From Streptomonospora sp. PA3 (GTDB lineage Bacteria > Actinomycetota > Actinomycetes > Streptosporangiales > Streptosporangiaceae), in the NCBI RefSeq assembly GCF_009728995.1, contig NZ_VTZW01000015.1, positions 306,549 through 370,548 of the forward strand: a DNA stretch of 64,000 nucleotides. The letters are read 5' to 3'. Made by a program: the position numbers and the translations under genes. Positions within the stretch are counted from its first letter, which is position 1, and every line of letters begins with the position of its first letter. Below are positions 1-9,668 of this stretch, one piece after another. The notes beneath the pieces are model-generated. The model did no database searches. It was not told the DNA's origin and saw only the letters and a program-made list of their open reading frames with translations.

Positions 1-654
<654 letters not shown>

Positions 655-1674
655 CTAGCGCCGTGGCTCGTCGTGCAGCACCCGGGCCGCCTGGCGGCAG
701 GCGGTCAGCGCCGCGCGGGCGTGGTCGGGGCCCGCGGGCCCCAGCCCGCACGTGGGCGTGACGACCACGGCGCGGGAGAGCAGCTCCGGGGCGAATCCGA
801 CGCGGTTCCACAGTTCACGTACGGGATCGACGTTAGCCGCAGGGTCCGACAGAATCCCGCCTGCACTCGCCACGACACCGGTAAAAAGACCCACTCCGCT
901 CTCGACCGCGACACCGATGTCCTCGTCCAGCGCGCGGCCGATCAGGGTGGCGTCCAGGCTGACGGCGCGGGCGCCCGAGCGCCGCAGCAGGTCCAGCGGA
1001 ACATCGGCGGCGCAGCAGTGCGCCATCGGCACGGCGCCGGCCTCGCCCAGCGCGGTGAACAGCTCGCGCAGCCGGGCCTCGACGGCGACGCGGTCGGGGG
1101 CCGGAAGCCGCCCGTAGCCGCTTGCCGTGGGCACCGCGCCGGTCAGCACCGCCGGCAGCGACGGTTCGTCGACCTGCACGAGCAGTTCGGCGCCCGGCAC
1201 GCGCTTGCGCACCTCGCCGACGTGGGCCAGCACGCCCTCGATGTGGGAGGCGGCCAGGTCGGCCACGGCGCCGGTGTCGGCCAGCAGCTTATCGCCGGAG
1301 CGCAGCTCGATCGCGGCGGCCAGCGTCCAGGCTCCGGCGACCTGGATCTTCAGCGTCCCCGCGAACTCCTGGGAGTGCTCCTCCAGCGCGTCGAGGTCGC
1401 GGGAGAGGTGGCTTTGCGCCCGCTGGAGGTCGCGGCCGGGCCGCTGGGCGACGCGCCAGCCCGAGGCGTGCAGCTCCAGCGGGAGGTCCACCAGCATGCC
1501 GCCGGTGCGGCCGATCATGTCGGCGCCGGCGCCGCGCTCGGGCAGTTCGGGCAGGTGCGGCAGTTCGGGCAGTTCACCGAAGACGGTGCGCACCGCCTCG
1601 TCGGGTTCGGTGCCGGGGTAGGAGCCGACGCCGGTGTAGCTCGCCACCGGCCAGGGGTATCGCTGCTGCTTCAC
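655..1674 (-). CDS. MetE-like (vitamin B12-independent methionine synthase C-terminal domain) protein
   Basis: A 339-residue protein with only the catalytic TIM-barrel half of MetE. The probable zinc ligands are visible: HCC near residues 220-222, an Asp-Glu in VQVDEPSL, and a late Cys in VVTPTCGLG. It lacks the N-terminal MetE domain, so it is unlikely to be a standard folate-dependent MetE; it may use a simpler methyl donor or act on another thiol. Such a short MetE-like gene directly before ligA is a familiar actinobacterial arrangement. The GTG start has GGGGAG 4 nt upstream. Domain family is sure; exact substrate is not. Confidence 0.85.
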   Translation of the reverse strand: MKQQRYPWPVASYTGVGSYPGTEPDEAVRTVFGELPELPHLPELPERGAGADMIGRTGGMLVDLPLELHASGWRVAQRPGRDLQRAQSHLSRDLDALEEHSQEFAGTLKIQVAGAWTLAAAIELRSGDKLLADTGAVADLAASHIEGVLAHVGEVRKRVPGAELLVQVDEPSLPAVLTGAVPTASGYGRLPAPDRVAVEARLRELFTALGEAGAVPMAHCCAADVPLDLLRRSGARAVSLDATLIGRALDEDIGVAVESGVGLFTGVVASAGGILSDPAANVDPVRELWNRVGFAPELLSRAVVVTPTCGLGPAGPDHARAALTACRQAARVLHDEPRR

Positions 1675-1700
1675 AGCTCCCCAGGTTAGAGCAACCGCGG

Positions 1701-1765
1701 GCGCCTCCCGCGGGCGCGGGAGGCGCTGCCGCAGCGGCCGGCGGGCGGCCCGGGGACCGCCCGCC
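1701..1765 (-). terminator. Two consecutive GC-rich hairpins after the MMPL gene
   Basis: The first hairpin is a perfect 11-bp stem (1701-1711 with 1716-1726, 4-nt loop). The second is a 9-bp stem (1740-1748 with 1757-1765). They lie just past the stop of the minus-strand MMPL gene and before the MetE-like gene. There is no long T-run, as is common in high-GC actinobacteria. Confidence 0.6.
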
Positions 1766-1773
1766 GAGGGGGC

Positions 1774-4005
1774 TCAAACCTCGCTGATCCCGAACCGCTC
1801 GTGGACGCGGCGCAGCGGGCGCGGCGCCCACCAGTTGGCCCGGCCCGCCAGGCGCATGAAGACCGGCACCAGCACGGCGCGGATCAGCGTCGCGTCGACC
1901 AGGATGACCAGGGCCATGCCGGCGCCGAGCATGGTCAGGTACATGACCTCCGAGACGGTGTAGGTGGCGAAGGACGCGGCCAGGATCACCGCCGCCGCGG
2001 TGATCAGCGGGCCGCTGCGCTCCAGTCCGGTGGCCACCGCCTCGGTGTTGTCGCCGGTGCGGTCGTACTCCTCCTTGATCCGCGACAGCATGAACACCTC
2101 GTAGTCCATGGACAGCCCGAACGCGATGCAGAACATCAGCAGCGGGAAGGTGGGCTCCAGGGCCCCGGTGGTGGTGACGCCCAGCAGGCCGGCCAGGTTG
2201 CCGTCCTGGAACACCCACACGAGGGCGCCGAACATCACCGCCATGCTCAGCACGTTGAGCACGATGGCCTTGAGCGGCAGCAGCAGGCTGCCGGTCATCA
2301 GGAACAGGATGGCGAAGGTGACGATCAGGATGAGCCCGAACACCAGCGGGATGGACGCGACGAGGGCGGCGCGGAAGTCGTTGAGCTCGGCCGGGTAGCC
2401 GCCCACCAGCACCTCGGCGGGCGCGTCGGCGGCCCGGACGTCGGCCAGCAGCGCGTCGACCGAGCCGACCCCGGCCAGCGCCTCGTTGGAGGGCACCGCC
2501 GAGAACCACGTGGCGTCGGCGGAGGCGAACCGCTCGGAGTGGGGACCGGGCTCGCGCACCCGCTGCCCGTCGACGTAGGTGCCGGTGGCCGCGTCGACCT
2601 GGGCCATGCCGTCGATGCGTGAAAGCTCGGCGGCGTAGGCGGCGATGTCGTCGGACCGGCTGCCGTCGCCCGGCAGCCCGGGCGCGACGATCTGCACCGC
2701 GTCCATCTCCTCCTGGGCGAAGTTCTCCCGGATGTCCTGCTGCACCTCGCGGCTGGAGGTGCCCGGCGGCAGCACGCGGTCGTCGGGCAGCCCGAAGTTC
2801 AGGTTCAGCGTGGGCGCGGCGAGCACCAGCAGCACGGCCAGCGCCGAAAGCCCGTAGAGGGCGGGGCGGCGCATCATCCGCACGGCCGTGGTGTGCCACA
2901 GGCGCGCCCCGCCGCCCGAGCCGCTGAGGCTGCGCGTCTGCACGCGGGCACCCAGCCGGGCCAGTGCGGCGGGCATGATCACCAGGGCGGCCAGGACCGA
3001 GGTGAGCACCACCCCGGCGCCGGCGTAGGCGAAGGAGCGCAGGAACGGGAACGGGAACAGCAGCATGCACAGCAGCGACACCGCCACCGTCAGACCGCTG
3101 AAGAGCACGGTCCGCCCGGCTGTGGCCACCGCCCATTCGACCGCCTCGTGCACCGGCCGCCCCTTGCGCATCTCCTCGCGGAAGCGGTTGATGATGAACA
3201 GGCTGTAGTCCACGCCCAGCCCCAGGCCCATCACCAGGGTGAGGTTGGCCGCGAAGGTGGACACCTCGGTGCCCGCGGCGACGCCGCGCAGCAGCGCCAG
3301 GGTGGCGATCACCGAGAACAGGCCCATGCCGAGAGTGAGCGCGGCCGCGGGCAGCCTGCGGTAGATGAACCACAGCAGCACGAGCACCAGGGGCAGCACG
3401 ATCAGCTCGGCCGTGACGAAGTCGCTGCGGGCCTGCTCGGCGGCCTGTCGGAAGACCTCGTCTCCGCCGCCGACGGCCACGGAGATCGGGCCCTGGCCGG
3501 TGGTGTACTCCGGCGACAGCTCGCCCAGGCGAGTGCGCGCCTCGGTGACGTCGCCGCCCATGCGCGCGATGATCAGCGCCTGGGTGCCGTCCTCGGAGCG
3601 CAGCGCGGGCGACTCGCCGCGCGACCAGTAGGAGGCGACCTCGGCCACCCCCTCCTCGGCGGCGAGGTCGCGCTCGATCGCCTCTCCGGCTGCGCGCACG
3701 TCGGCGTCGTCGACGCCGCCCTGGTCGGCGGTGACCAGCAGCAGGAAGTTCTGGGTCCCGGTGCCGAACTCCTCTTCGAGCACGTCGGCCGCGCGCAGCG
3801 ACTCCGACCCGGGGCTGACGAACCGGCTGAGCACCAGCCGGTCCAGGGTGCCCGCCGCCACGAGGAGGGCCACCAGCGTGGCGACGATCGAGGCGACGAC
3901 GACCGTCCCCGACCGGCGGGCGGTGAACCTCCCCAGCCGGCGCAGGACGGGGAGCGGGGCTCCGGTCCCCGCGCTTTCGTGGACGGGGCTTCTGGTTATC
4001 GACAC
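1774..4005 (-). CDS. MMPL/RND-family membrane transporter
   Basis: About 743 residues with the standard MmpL architecture: an N-terminal membrane segment, a periplasmic loop, a bundle of five or six helices, a second periplasmic loop and a second bundle. The paired Asp-Tyr motifs of the proton relay helices are present (GLGVDYSLFI and GLSMDYEVFM). Such proteins export lipids, pigments or drugs by proton antiport; the substrate cannot be told. The frame stays open to a GTG at 4050, but the GTG at 4005 has GGAAGG 9 nt upstream and is preferred. An AT-rich palindromic promoter lies upstream. No adjacent TetR or MarR gene is seen, although the palindrome implies one. Confidence 0.88.
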   Translation of the reverse strand: MSITRSPVHESAGTGAPLPVLRRLGRFTARRSGTVVVASIVATLVALLVAAGTLDRLVLSRFVSPGSESLRAADVLEEEFGTGTQNFLLLVTADQGGVDDADVRAAGEAIERDLAAEEGVAEVASYWSRGESPALRSEDGTQALIIARMGGDVTEARTRLGELSPEYTTGQGPISVAVGGGDEVFRQAAEQARSDFVTAELIVLPLVLVLLWFIYRRLPAAALTLGMGLFSVIATLALLRGVAAGTEVSTFAANLTLVMGLGLGVDYSLFIINRFREEMRKGRPVHEAVEWAVATAGRTVLFSGLTVAVSLLCMLLFPFPFLRSFAYAGAGVVLTSVLAALVIMPAALARLGARVQTRSLSGSGGGARLWHTTAVRMMRRPALYGLSALAVLLVLAAPTLNLNFGLPDDRVLPPGTSSREVQQDIRENFAQEEMDAVQIVAPGLPGDGSRSDDIAAYAAELSRIDGMAQVDAATGTYVDGQRVREPGPHSERFASADATWFSAVPSNEALAGVGSVDALLADVRAADAPAEVLVGGYPAELNDFRAALVASIPLVFGLILIVTFAILFLMTGSLLLPLKAIVLNVLSMAVMFGALVWVFQDGNLAGLLGVTTTGALEPTFPLLMFCIAFGLSMDYEVFMLSRIKEEYDRTGDNTEAVATGLERSGPLITAAAVILAASFATYTVSEVMYLTMLGAGMALVILVDATLIRAVLVPVFMRLAGRANWWAPRPLRRVHERFGISEV

Positions 4006-4057
4006 GGGCTGCCTTCCAGAGGTCTCGCGGGCTGTCACCGACTCCGCCACGTCAGTC

Positions 4058-4110
4058 AGACATCGATATTATATATTACTAATATAATATGTTAGACATA
4101 TCGAATTCAA
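4058..4110 (-). promoter_or_regulatory. AT-rich palindromic promoter/operator of the MMPL gene
   Basis: An island of almost pure A/T in a GC-rich genome. ATATTATAT (4066-4074) and ATATAATAT (4082-4090) form a perfect 9-bp inverted repeat with a 7-nt spacer. On the minus strand it includes TATAAT-like and TTGAAT-like hexamers. The motif AGACAT, followed by a CGA, occurs on both sides (4058 and 4094). The position 60-100 nt before the chosen start suits a promoter overlapped by a repressor site. Confidence 0.55.
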
Positions 4111-4210
4111 CCACCGAAGGAAGACGGGCGTAGAAGGCCGGAACCGGAAGCCCGGACAGCGGTGCACGGCAGCGCGCGGTGGGTGCCGGTGTCGGAAAGC
4201 GACACGAAAG

Positions 4211-4236
4211 CGGCCCGTCCGCGAGCGGACGGGCCG
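4211..4236 (-). terminator. Hairpin terminator downstream of the DedA gene
   Basis: A perfect 12-bp GC stem (4211-4222 with 4225-4236, 2-nt loop) lies just beyond the minus-strand DedA stop. It separates DedA from the MMPL promoter. Confidence 0.65.
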
Positions 4237-4281
4237 TGTCGGCGGGATGAGCACCGCCGGCCCCGGAGGCGCGGGGTGTCG

Positions 4282-4809
4282 TCAGGAGGCCCGGGAGTCC
4301 TCGGCTGCCTCGGGCGCGGGCTCGGCCGCGGACGCGCTTTCCGCGGCGCGGCGGCGCCGGAGGAGGACCGCGGCGGCCGCGCCGGCGGCGAGCAGCACCG
4401 CGGTGGCCGTGACGACGGCGGCGGGCGAGTGCAGGAACAGCTCCCACCACACGGCGATCACCGCCAGGCCGCCCAGGCTGTAGATGGCGGCCCACCCGGC
4501 GCAGCCGGGCAGCATGGCAGCCAGGTAGCGCCAGAAGGACATGCGCATGGCGCCGGCGGCCAGGTGGATGGCCGACTGGACGCCCACCGTGGCATACGAC
4601 ACGGTGACCACGGGCGGCCCGAAGCGGTTGATCAGGCGCTCGGCGCGGGCGAGGCGGTCGCCCACGCGTTCGGCGAGCCGGGAGCGGTGCAGCCCCGCGC
4701 CCAGGCCGCGGCCGATCCAGTAGATCGTCTGCGTGCGGGCGAAGGCGATGGCGAACAGCGCGGCGTAGACGATCCAGAAGGGCCGGCCGTCCAGGAACCC
4801 GTAGTCCAT
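4282..4809 (-). CDS. DedA/VTT-domain small membrane protein
   Basis: A 175-residue membrane protein. It has several hydrophobic segments, a YWIGR motif near residue 30, a central RFGPPVVTVSY stretch, and LPGCAGWAAIY near residue 105. These match the VTT (DedA / SNARE-associated) fold, a group linked to lipid scrambling and membrane homeostasis. A final hydrophobic helix is followed by an RRRR cluster and an acidic tail, which places the C-terminus in the cytoplasm. Length is typical of short DedA proteins. It begins at ATG 4809 and sits alone between a DtxR-like site and its own terminator. Specific function unknown. Confidence 0.72.
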   Translation of the reverse strand: MDYGFLDGRPFWIVYAALFAIAFARTQTIYWIGRGLGAGLHRSRLAERVGDRLARAERLINRFGPPVVTVSYATVGVQSAIHLAAGAMRMSFWRYLAAMLPGCAGWAAIYSLGGLAVIAVWWELFLHSPAAVVTATAVLLAAGAAAAVLLRRRRAAESASAAEPAPEAAEDSRAS

Positions 4810-4853
4810 CGCACCCCTCCGCGCTCGCTCGCCGCACCGACCGGCGGCGTGAC

Positions 4854-4872
4854 TATGCTATGCCTTACCTAA
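4854..4872 (-). promoter_or_regulatory. Possible DtxR/IdeR-type iron box upstream of the DedA gene
   Basis: The minus strand reads TTAGGTAAGGCATAGCATA, about 45 nt before the DedA ATG. The left half fits the actinobacterial iron-box consensus (TTAGGTTAGGCTAACCTAA) very well; the right half is degenerate, with roughly 13 of 19 positions in agreement. Confidence 0.35.
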
Positions 4873-4963
4873 CTTTGCGGGCAGGGTCGGCGGCGCGAAT
4901 GCGGGCGGGGCCACTCGGGCGGCCGCGCTCGGATCGGGCGGGCGCTGCGGGGCACGCGCCGGC

Positions 4964-6049
4964 TCAGCCCGCCGCGGCCGGCTCCCCGCGGCGCGCGGTG
5001 GCCGCGATGGTGCCCGACCCCAGCACGGTGTCGCCGTCGTAGAGCACGGCCGCCTGGCCGGCGGCGACGCCCGTGGCGGGTTCGTCGAGGCGGATCACCA
5101 GCTCGCCGCCGCGCTGCACCGCCGTGCAGGAGTACACCTCGCCGTGGGCGCGCAGCTGCACCGTGCAGGCAGCGGGCTCGGTGAAGGGCTCGGACCCGCT
5201 CCAGACCGGGCGCTCGGCGGTGATCTCGTCGACCCGCAGCGAGTCCCGCGGGCCCACGGTGACCGTGTTGTTCACCGGCTCGATGGAGAGCACGTAGCGG
5301 CGCTCGGGGGCGCCGCCCAGGTTCAGGCCTTTGCGCTGGCCGACCGTGTAGGTGTGCGCGCCCTGGTGGGTGCCCAGCACCTCGCCGGACTCGTCCTTGA
5401 TCGGGCCGGGCCCGCCGCCCAGCCGCCCGTTCAGGAACCCGGCGGTGTCGCCGTCGGCGATGAAGCAGATGTCGTGGCTGTCGGGCTTGTCGGCCACCGC
5501 CAGCCCGCGGCGCTCGGCCTCGGCGCGGACCTCGTCCTTGGTGCAGTCGCCCAGCGGGAACATCGCGTGGGCCACCTGCTCGGCGGTGAGCACGCCGAGC
5601 ACGTAGGACTGGTCCTTGTCGGCGTCGACACTGCGGCGCAGCCGGCCCTCGACCTTGCGCACGTGGTGGCCGGTGCACACGGCGTCGAAGCCCAGCGCGA
5701 TCGCGCGGTCCAGCACGGCCTCGAACTTGATCTTCTCGTTGCAGCGCAGGCACGGGTTGGGGGTGCGCCCCGCCGCGTACTCGGCGACGAAGTCCTGCAC
5801 GACGTCGCGGTCGAACTCCTCGGCCATGTCCCAGACGTAGAACGGGATGCCGATCACGTCGGCGGCCCGCCGCGCGTCGCGGGAGTCCTCGGCCGTGCAG
5901 CAGCCGCGCGCGCCCGTGCGGTAGGACTGCGGGTTCTTCGAGAGGGCCAGGTGGACGCCGGTGACGTCGTGGCCGGCCTCGGCGGCGCGGGCCGCGGCCA
6001 CGGCCGAGTCGACGCCGCCGGACATGGCGGCCAGTACACGCAAAGTCAT
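4964..6049 (-). CDS. mnmA: tRNA-specific 2-thiouridylase MnmA
   Basis: MnmA thiolates U34 of tRNA-Lys, -Glu and -Gln using sulfur relayed from a cysteine desulfurase. The 361-residue protein has the PP-loop [10 protein letters not shown] at the N-terminus. The catalytic cysteine lies in [11 protein letters not shown], the second cysteine in [12 protein letters not shown], and the family motif [12 protein letters not shown] is present. The C-terminal beta-barrel domain is complete. The ATG at 6049 has GGAAGG 5 nt upstream. Its sulfur donor is probably the desulfurase at 7394-8569, on the same strand but separated by an opposing gene. Confidence 0.96.
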   Translation of the reverse strand: MTLRVLAAMSGGVDSAVAAARAAEAGHDVTGVHLALSKNPQSYRTGARGCCTAEDSRDARRAADVIGIPFYVWDMAEEFDRDVVQDFVAEYAAGRTPNPCLRCNEKIKFEAVLDRAIALGFDAVCTGHHVRKVEGRLRRSVDADKDQSYVLGVLTAEQVAHAMFPLGDCTKDEVRAEAERRGLAVADKPDSHDICFIADGDTAGFLNGRLGGGPGPIKDESGEVLGTHQGAHTYTVGQRKGLNLGGAPERRYVLSIEPVNNTVTVGPRDSLRVDEITAERPVWSGSEPFTEPAACTVQLRAHGEVYSCTAVQRGGELVIRLDEPATGVAAGQAAVLYDGDTVLGSGTIAATARRGEPAAAG

Positions 6050-6179
6050 AGCGCCTTCCAGAGTATGCGCCCCGGCGGCCCCGTCTCGACCGCGTCGTAC
6101 CGACCGCATTGAGCCGGCCCCGCCCCGGCGCCAGGGCCCCTGCCGTGTGGCGCGCCGGCCTTGGGCCTCTGCAAAAATC

Positions 6180-7370
6180 ATGAGCATGGCATTGTTCCGT
6201 CGCCGCCGCTCACCGCAGTCCGACTCCGCCGTCGCCGTGGACGAGTTCTGGCGCCGCTGGCCGGAGTTCCGAGCCGCCCTGGCGGCCCGGGTCGACAGCG
6301 GCGAGCCGCTGCCCGAGGACGTCGACCGGGGGCTCACCGAGGCCGTCCGGCGCATCCACCCCGACCTGAAGTGGGAGGCCGGCACGGCTCCGCAGGGCTC
6401 CGGGCCCGATCCGGGCGGCGCGGGCGACCTCGGAATCGACGAGGACAGCGATCCCGGGCAGCTGCTGGAGCGCCTGGCCGCGCTGGACGACCCGCTGGCG
6501 TCGCTGGAAGGCGGCGCGGACCGCGCGCTGATCCTCAGCGCGGGCTCCGACGACCAGGCGCGGGTCCTCACCGAGCGCTGGGCGCGCGCGGCGCCCGAGG
6601 AGCCGGGCTGGCGGTTCTACCCGGCCTTCCCCCGCGACCACGGCCGGCTGGACAAGCCCGTCGAGTGGGACGGCCACGAGCTCGACCTGTCCCACTGCAC
6701 CGTCGCGATGCGGGTGGACCAGCAGCGCAGCAGGGTCGAGGTGGGCGTCTACCATCCCGACTTCATGTTCCTGGCCGATGAGACCCGCACGGGCGTCAGC
6801 GACCACGTCGTGATGCTGGCCCTGGGCGAGGACGACTACGTGCGCTGGATCTCCAAGGTCGAACCGCTGGTGGAGAAGCCGCTGGACCCGCTGCCGCCCG
6901 CCTCGATGCCCGCGGTGGTGCAGCAGCTCGCCTCGGCCATGGGCAGCGGCGGCTGGGTCACCCTCCAGGGCCGGGTGCCGCTGCGCGGGATCATCGAGAT
7001 CGCGGTGCGCCACCCGCTGCACCGCCGCGACTTCCCGGCGCTGACCCTGTACGTGCACGTGGCGCTGCCCTACGCCAGCAGCGACAGCGACCGGCTGCCC
7101 GCCGAGCCCTCCACCACCGCCCTGGAGGAGTTCGCCGCGGGGCTGCGCACCCTGCTCGGCGACAACGGGGCGCTGCTGGCCCAGCAGACGGCGGGCGGCC
7201 AGCGCCAGTTCTACTTCTACCTCGACCCCGACTCCGGCGTCCTCGGCGACTTCGAGGCCGCGGTGCGGGAGTGGGGCGAGGGCCAGCCCACCGTGCAGAG
7301 CCGTCTCGACCCCGAGTGGCAGACCGTCGAGCAGCTGATGCGCCCCATCCGCCGCCAGCTGGGGGGCTGA
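6180..7370 (+). CDS. DUF695-like hypothetical protein
   Basis: A 396-residue soluble protein starting ATG-AGC-ATG, with a weak ribosome site. The N-terminus is very basic (FRRRRS). There is no signal peptide or membrane segment. The C-terminal half ([15 protein letters not shown], then WQTVEQLM) resembles the DUF695 family of unknown function. It lies on the opposite strand between mnmA and the cysteine desulfurase and faces the desulfurase tail to tail with a 23-nt gap. The family name is a pattern-based guess; the gene itself is well supported by codon bias and length. Confidence 0.7.
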   Translation: MSMALFRRRRSPQSDSAVAVDEFWRRWPEFRAALAARVDSGEPLPEDVDRGLTEAVRRIHPDLKWEAGTAPQGSGPDPGGAGDLGIDEDSDPGQLLERLAALDDPLASLEGGADRALILSAGSDDQARVLTERWARAAPEEPGWRFYPAFPRDHGRLDKPVEWDGHELDLSHCTVAMRVDQQRSRVEVGVYHPDFMFLADETRTGVSDHVVMLALGEDDYVRWISKVEPLVEKPLDPLPPASMPAVVQQLASAMGSGGWVTLQGRVPLRGIIEIAVRHPLHRRDFPALTLYVHVALPYASSDSDRLPAEPSTTALEEFAAGLRTLLGDNGALLAQQTAGGQRQFYFYLDPDSGVLGDFEAAVREWGEGQPTVQSRLDPEWQTVEQLMRPIRRQLGG

Positions 7371-7393
7371 GGGCCCGCCGCGCCGCGCGGGCG

Positions 7394-8569
7394 TCAGGCC
7401 GCGCGGCGCTTGCGGCGTGCGGCGCGGGCGCGCTCGACCGCGGGGCCGATGGCCTCGCCCAGCGCGTCGATGTCGGCGCGGGTGGAGCCCCGGCCCAGCG
7501 AGAACCGCAGCGAGCTGCGCGCGGTCTCGGCGTCGGCGCCCATGGCCAGCAGCACGTGGCTGGCCTGGGACACACCCGCCGAGCACGCCGATCCGGTCGA
7601 GCACTCGATGCCGTGCGCGTCCAGCAGCATCAGCAGCGCGTCGCCCTCGCACCCGGGGAAGGACAGGTGCGCGTTGCCGGGCAGCCGCCGCGTGGGGTGC
7701 CCGTTGAGCACGGCGTCGGGCACGCGCTCGCGCACGGCCGCGACCAGGTCGTCGCGCAGCCGGGCGAGCTCGCGCACGTGGTCCGCGCGCTCGGCCACCG
7801 CCAGGCGCAGCGCGGTGGCGAAGCCGCGCAGCAGCGGGGTCATCAGCGTGCCCGAGCGGACGTCGCGCTCCTGGCCGCCGCCGTGCAGCACGGGCACGGG
7901 ATCGGTGCCGCGGGCCAGCAGCAGCGCGCCGGCGCCCACGGGGCCGCCGATCTTGTGCCCGGTCAGAGTCAGCGCCGAGACGCCGCTGGCGGCGAAGTCG
8001 ACGGGTTCGGCGCCCACCGCCTGCACCGCGTCGGTGTGGAAGGGGATCGCGTACTCGCGGGCGACGGCGGCCAGTTCGTGCACCGGCTGCAGGGTGCCGA
8101 CCTCGTTGTTGGCCCACATGACCGAGACGACGGCGACGTCGGCGGGGTTGCGGGCGATGGCGGCGCGCAGGTCCTCCGGCGCCACCCGCCCCGCGGAGTC
8201 GACCGGCAGCTCCTCGCAGACGGCCCCCTGGTGCCGGGCCAGCCAGTGCACCGGGTCGAGCACCGCGTGGTGCTCGACGGCGCTGACGAGGATGCGCCGG
8301 CGGGCCGGATCGGCCTGGTTGCGCGCCCAGTAGAGGCCCTTGAGCGCGAGGTTGTCGGACTCGGTGCCGCCGCCGGTGAAGACCACCTCGTTGGGGGTGC
8401 AGCCGAGGGACTCGGCGATGCTCTCGCGCGCCTCCTCGACGGTGCGCCGCGATCGGCGGCCGGCCCCGTGCAGCGAGGAGGCGTTCCCGAGGCGTCCGAA
8501 CTCCTCGGTCATGTCCGCGACGGCCTCGGGGCGGACGGCGGTCGTGGCGGCGTGATCCAGGTACACCAT
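7394..8569 (-). CDS. Cysteine desulfurase (IscS/NifS family)
   Basis: A PLP enzyme that takes sulfur from L-cysteine as an enzyme persulfide. The 391-residue protein opens with VYLDHAATTAV. The PLP lysine is in TLTGHKIGGPVG and the catalytic cysteine in the STGSACSAG loop. The conserved RSGT appears before the small domain. ATG 8569 follows GGAAAG. It is on the same strand as mnmA, consistent with sulfur transfer to tRNA thiolation, and no other Fe-S assembly genes adjoin it. Confidence 0.94.
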   Translation of the reverse strand: MVYLDHAATTAVRPEAVADMTEEFGRLGNASSLHGAGRRSRRTVEEARESIAESLGCTPNEVVFTGGGTESDNLALKGLYWARNQADPARRRILVSAVEHHAVLDPVHWLARHQGAVCEELPVDSAGRVAPEDLRAAIARNPADVAVVSVMWANNEVGTLQPVHELAAVAREYAIPFHTDAVQAVGAEPVDFAASGVSALTLTGHKIGGPVGAGALLLARGTDPVPVLHGGGQERDVRSGTLMTPLLRGFATALRLAVAERADHVRELARLRDDLVAAVRERVPDAVLNGHPTRRLPGNAHLSFPGCEGDALLMLLDAHGIECSTGSACSAGVSQASHVLLAMGADAETARSSLRFSLGRGSTRADIDALGEAIGPAVERARAARRKRRAA

Positions 8570-8694
8570 GGCGCTTTCCAGGATACGGCGCCGCTGTGGG
8601 CACGGTTCCCGCGCCCCGGGCCCCGGGAGCGCGGGGCGGGCCCCGGGCGCACCCGCCCGGGGCCGCACACCGGTGCGCCCGGCCCGCTCAGGGC

Positions 8695-9639
8695 CTACTT
8701 GCGCTTGTTGATCTCCTCGGTGAGCTGCGGCGCGACCGTGTGCAGGTCGCCGACCACACCGAAGTCCGCCAGCTCGAAGATCGGGGCCTCGGGGTCCTTG
8801 TTGACCGCGACGATGTTCTTCGAGGTCTGCATGCCGGCGCGGTGCTGGATCGCGCCGGAGATCCCCAGGGCCACGTACAGGTTGGGGCTGACCGTCTTGC
8901 CGGTCTGGCCGACCTGGAACTGGTTGGGGTACCAGCCGGAGTCGACCGCCGCGCGCGAGGCGCCGACCGCGGCGCCCAGCGAGTCGGCCAGCGACTCGAC
9001 CACCGAGAAGTCGTCGGAGCCGACGCCGCGCCCGCCCGAGACCACGATCGCGGCCTCGGTCAGCTCGGGGCGCTCGCCCTTCTCCTGCACGACGCGCTCG
9101 ACGACCTTGGCGGCCTTGGCGGCGTCCGACAGCTCGACGGAGACCTCCTCCTGCTCGGCGGCGCCCTCGGCGGGCTCGGCCGGCACGGAGTTGGGGCGCA
9201 CCGCCACGACCGGCACGCCCGAGCGCACCTTGGCGTGGGTGACGGTGGCGCCGCCGAAGACGCTGTGCTCGGTGACCACCTCGCCGGTGACGTCGACCAC
9301 ATCGGTCAGCACGCCCGAACCGAGCTTGACCGCGGTCCGCCCGGCGATCTCCTTGTTCTCCGGCGTGGCGGAGACGAGCACGGCCGCGGCCGACTTCTCC
9401 TGCGCCAGGTGGGCCAGCAGCTCGGCCTTGGGGGCCACGACGTAGTCCGCGAGCTCGGCGGGGGCCGTGTAGACCTTCTGCGCGCCGTACTCGGCCAGCT
9501 TGGCCGTGCCGGAATCGGCGCCGGCGCCGACCCAGACCGCCGCGGGCTCGCCGATACGGCGGGCGGCCGTCAGCAGCTCGGTGGTGACCTTCTTGACCTC
9601 TCCGTCGACGTGGTCGACGAGGACGAGGACCTCAGCCAT
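8695..9639 (-). CDS. etfA: Electron transfer flavoprotein alpha subunit
   Basis: EtfA binds FAD and passes electrons from acyl-CoA and other dehydrogenases to the quinone pool. The 314-residue protein has the full C-terminal FAD-binding set: VSGGRGVG, then VGASRAAVDSGW, then the VGQTGK and ISGAIQH stretches and the AVNKDPEAPIF end motif. It follows etfB by about 30 nt on the same strand, so the two subunits are one operon. ATG 9639 has AGGAAGGA upstream. Confidence 0.96.
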   Translation of the reverse strand: MAEVLVLVDHVDGEVKKVTTELLTAARRIGEPAAVWVGAGADSGTAKLAEYGAQKVYTAPAELADYVVAPKAELLAHLAQEKSAAAVLVSATPENKEIAGRTAVKLGSGVLTDVVDVTGEVVTEHSVFGGATVTHAKVRSGVPVVAVRPNSVPAEPAEGAAEQEEVSVELSDAAKAAKVVERVVQEKGERPELTEAAIVVSGGRGVGSDDFSVVESLADSLGAAVGASRAAVDSGWYPNQFQVGQTGKTVSPNLYVALGISGAIQHRAGMQTSKNIVAVNKDPEAPIFELADFGVVGDLHTVAPQLTEEINKRK

Positions 9640-9668
9640 CTGTCAATCCTTCCTTCGTCTCCGCCGGC

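Noticed and set aside
4079..4837. 252-codon minus-strand frame overlapping the DedA gene
   Set aside because: Arg/Pro-rich shadow in another frame; the DedA frame has membrane segments and family motifs.
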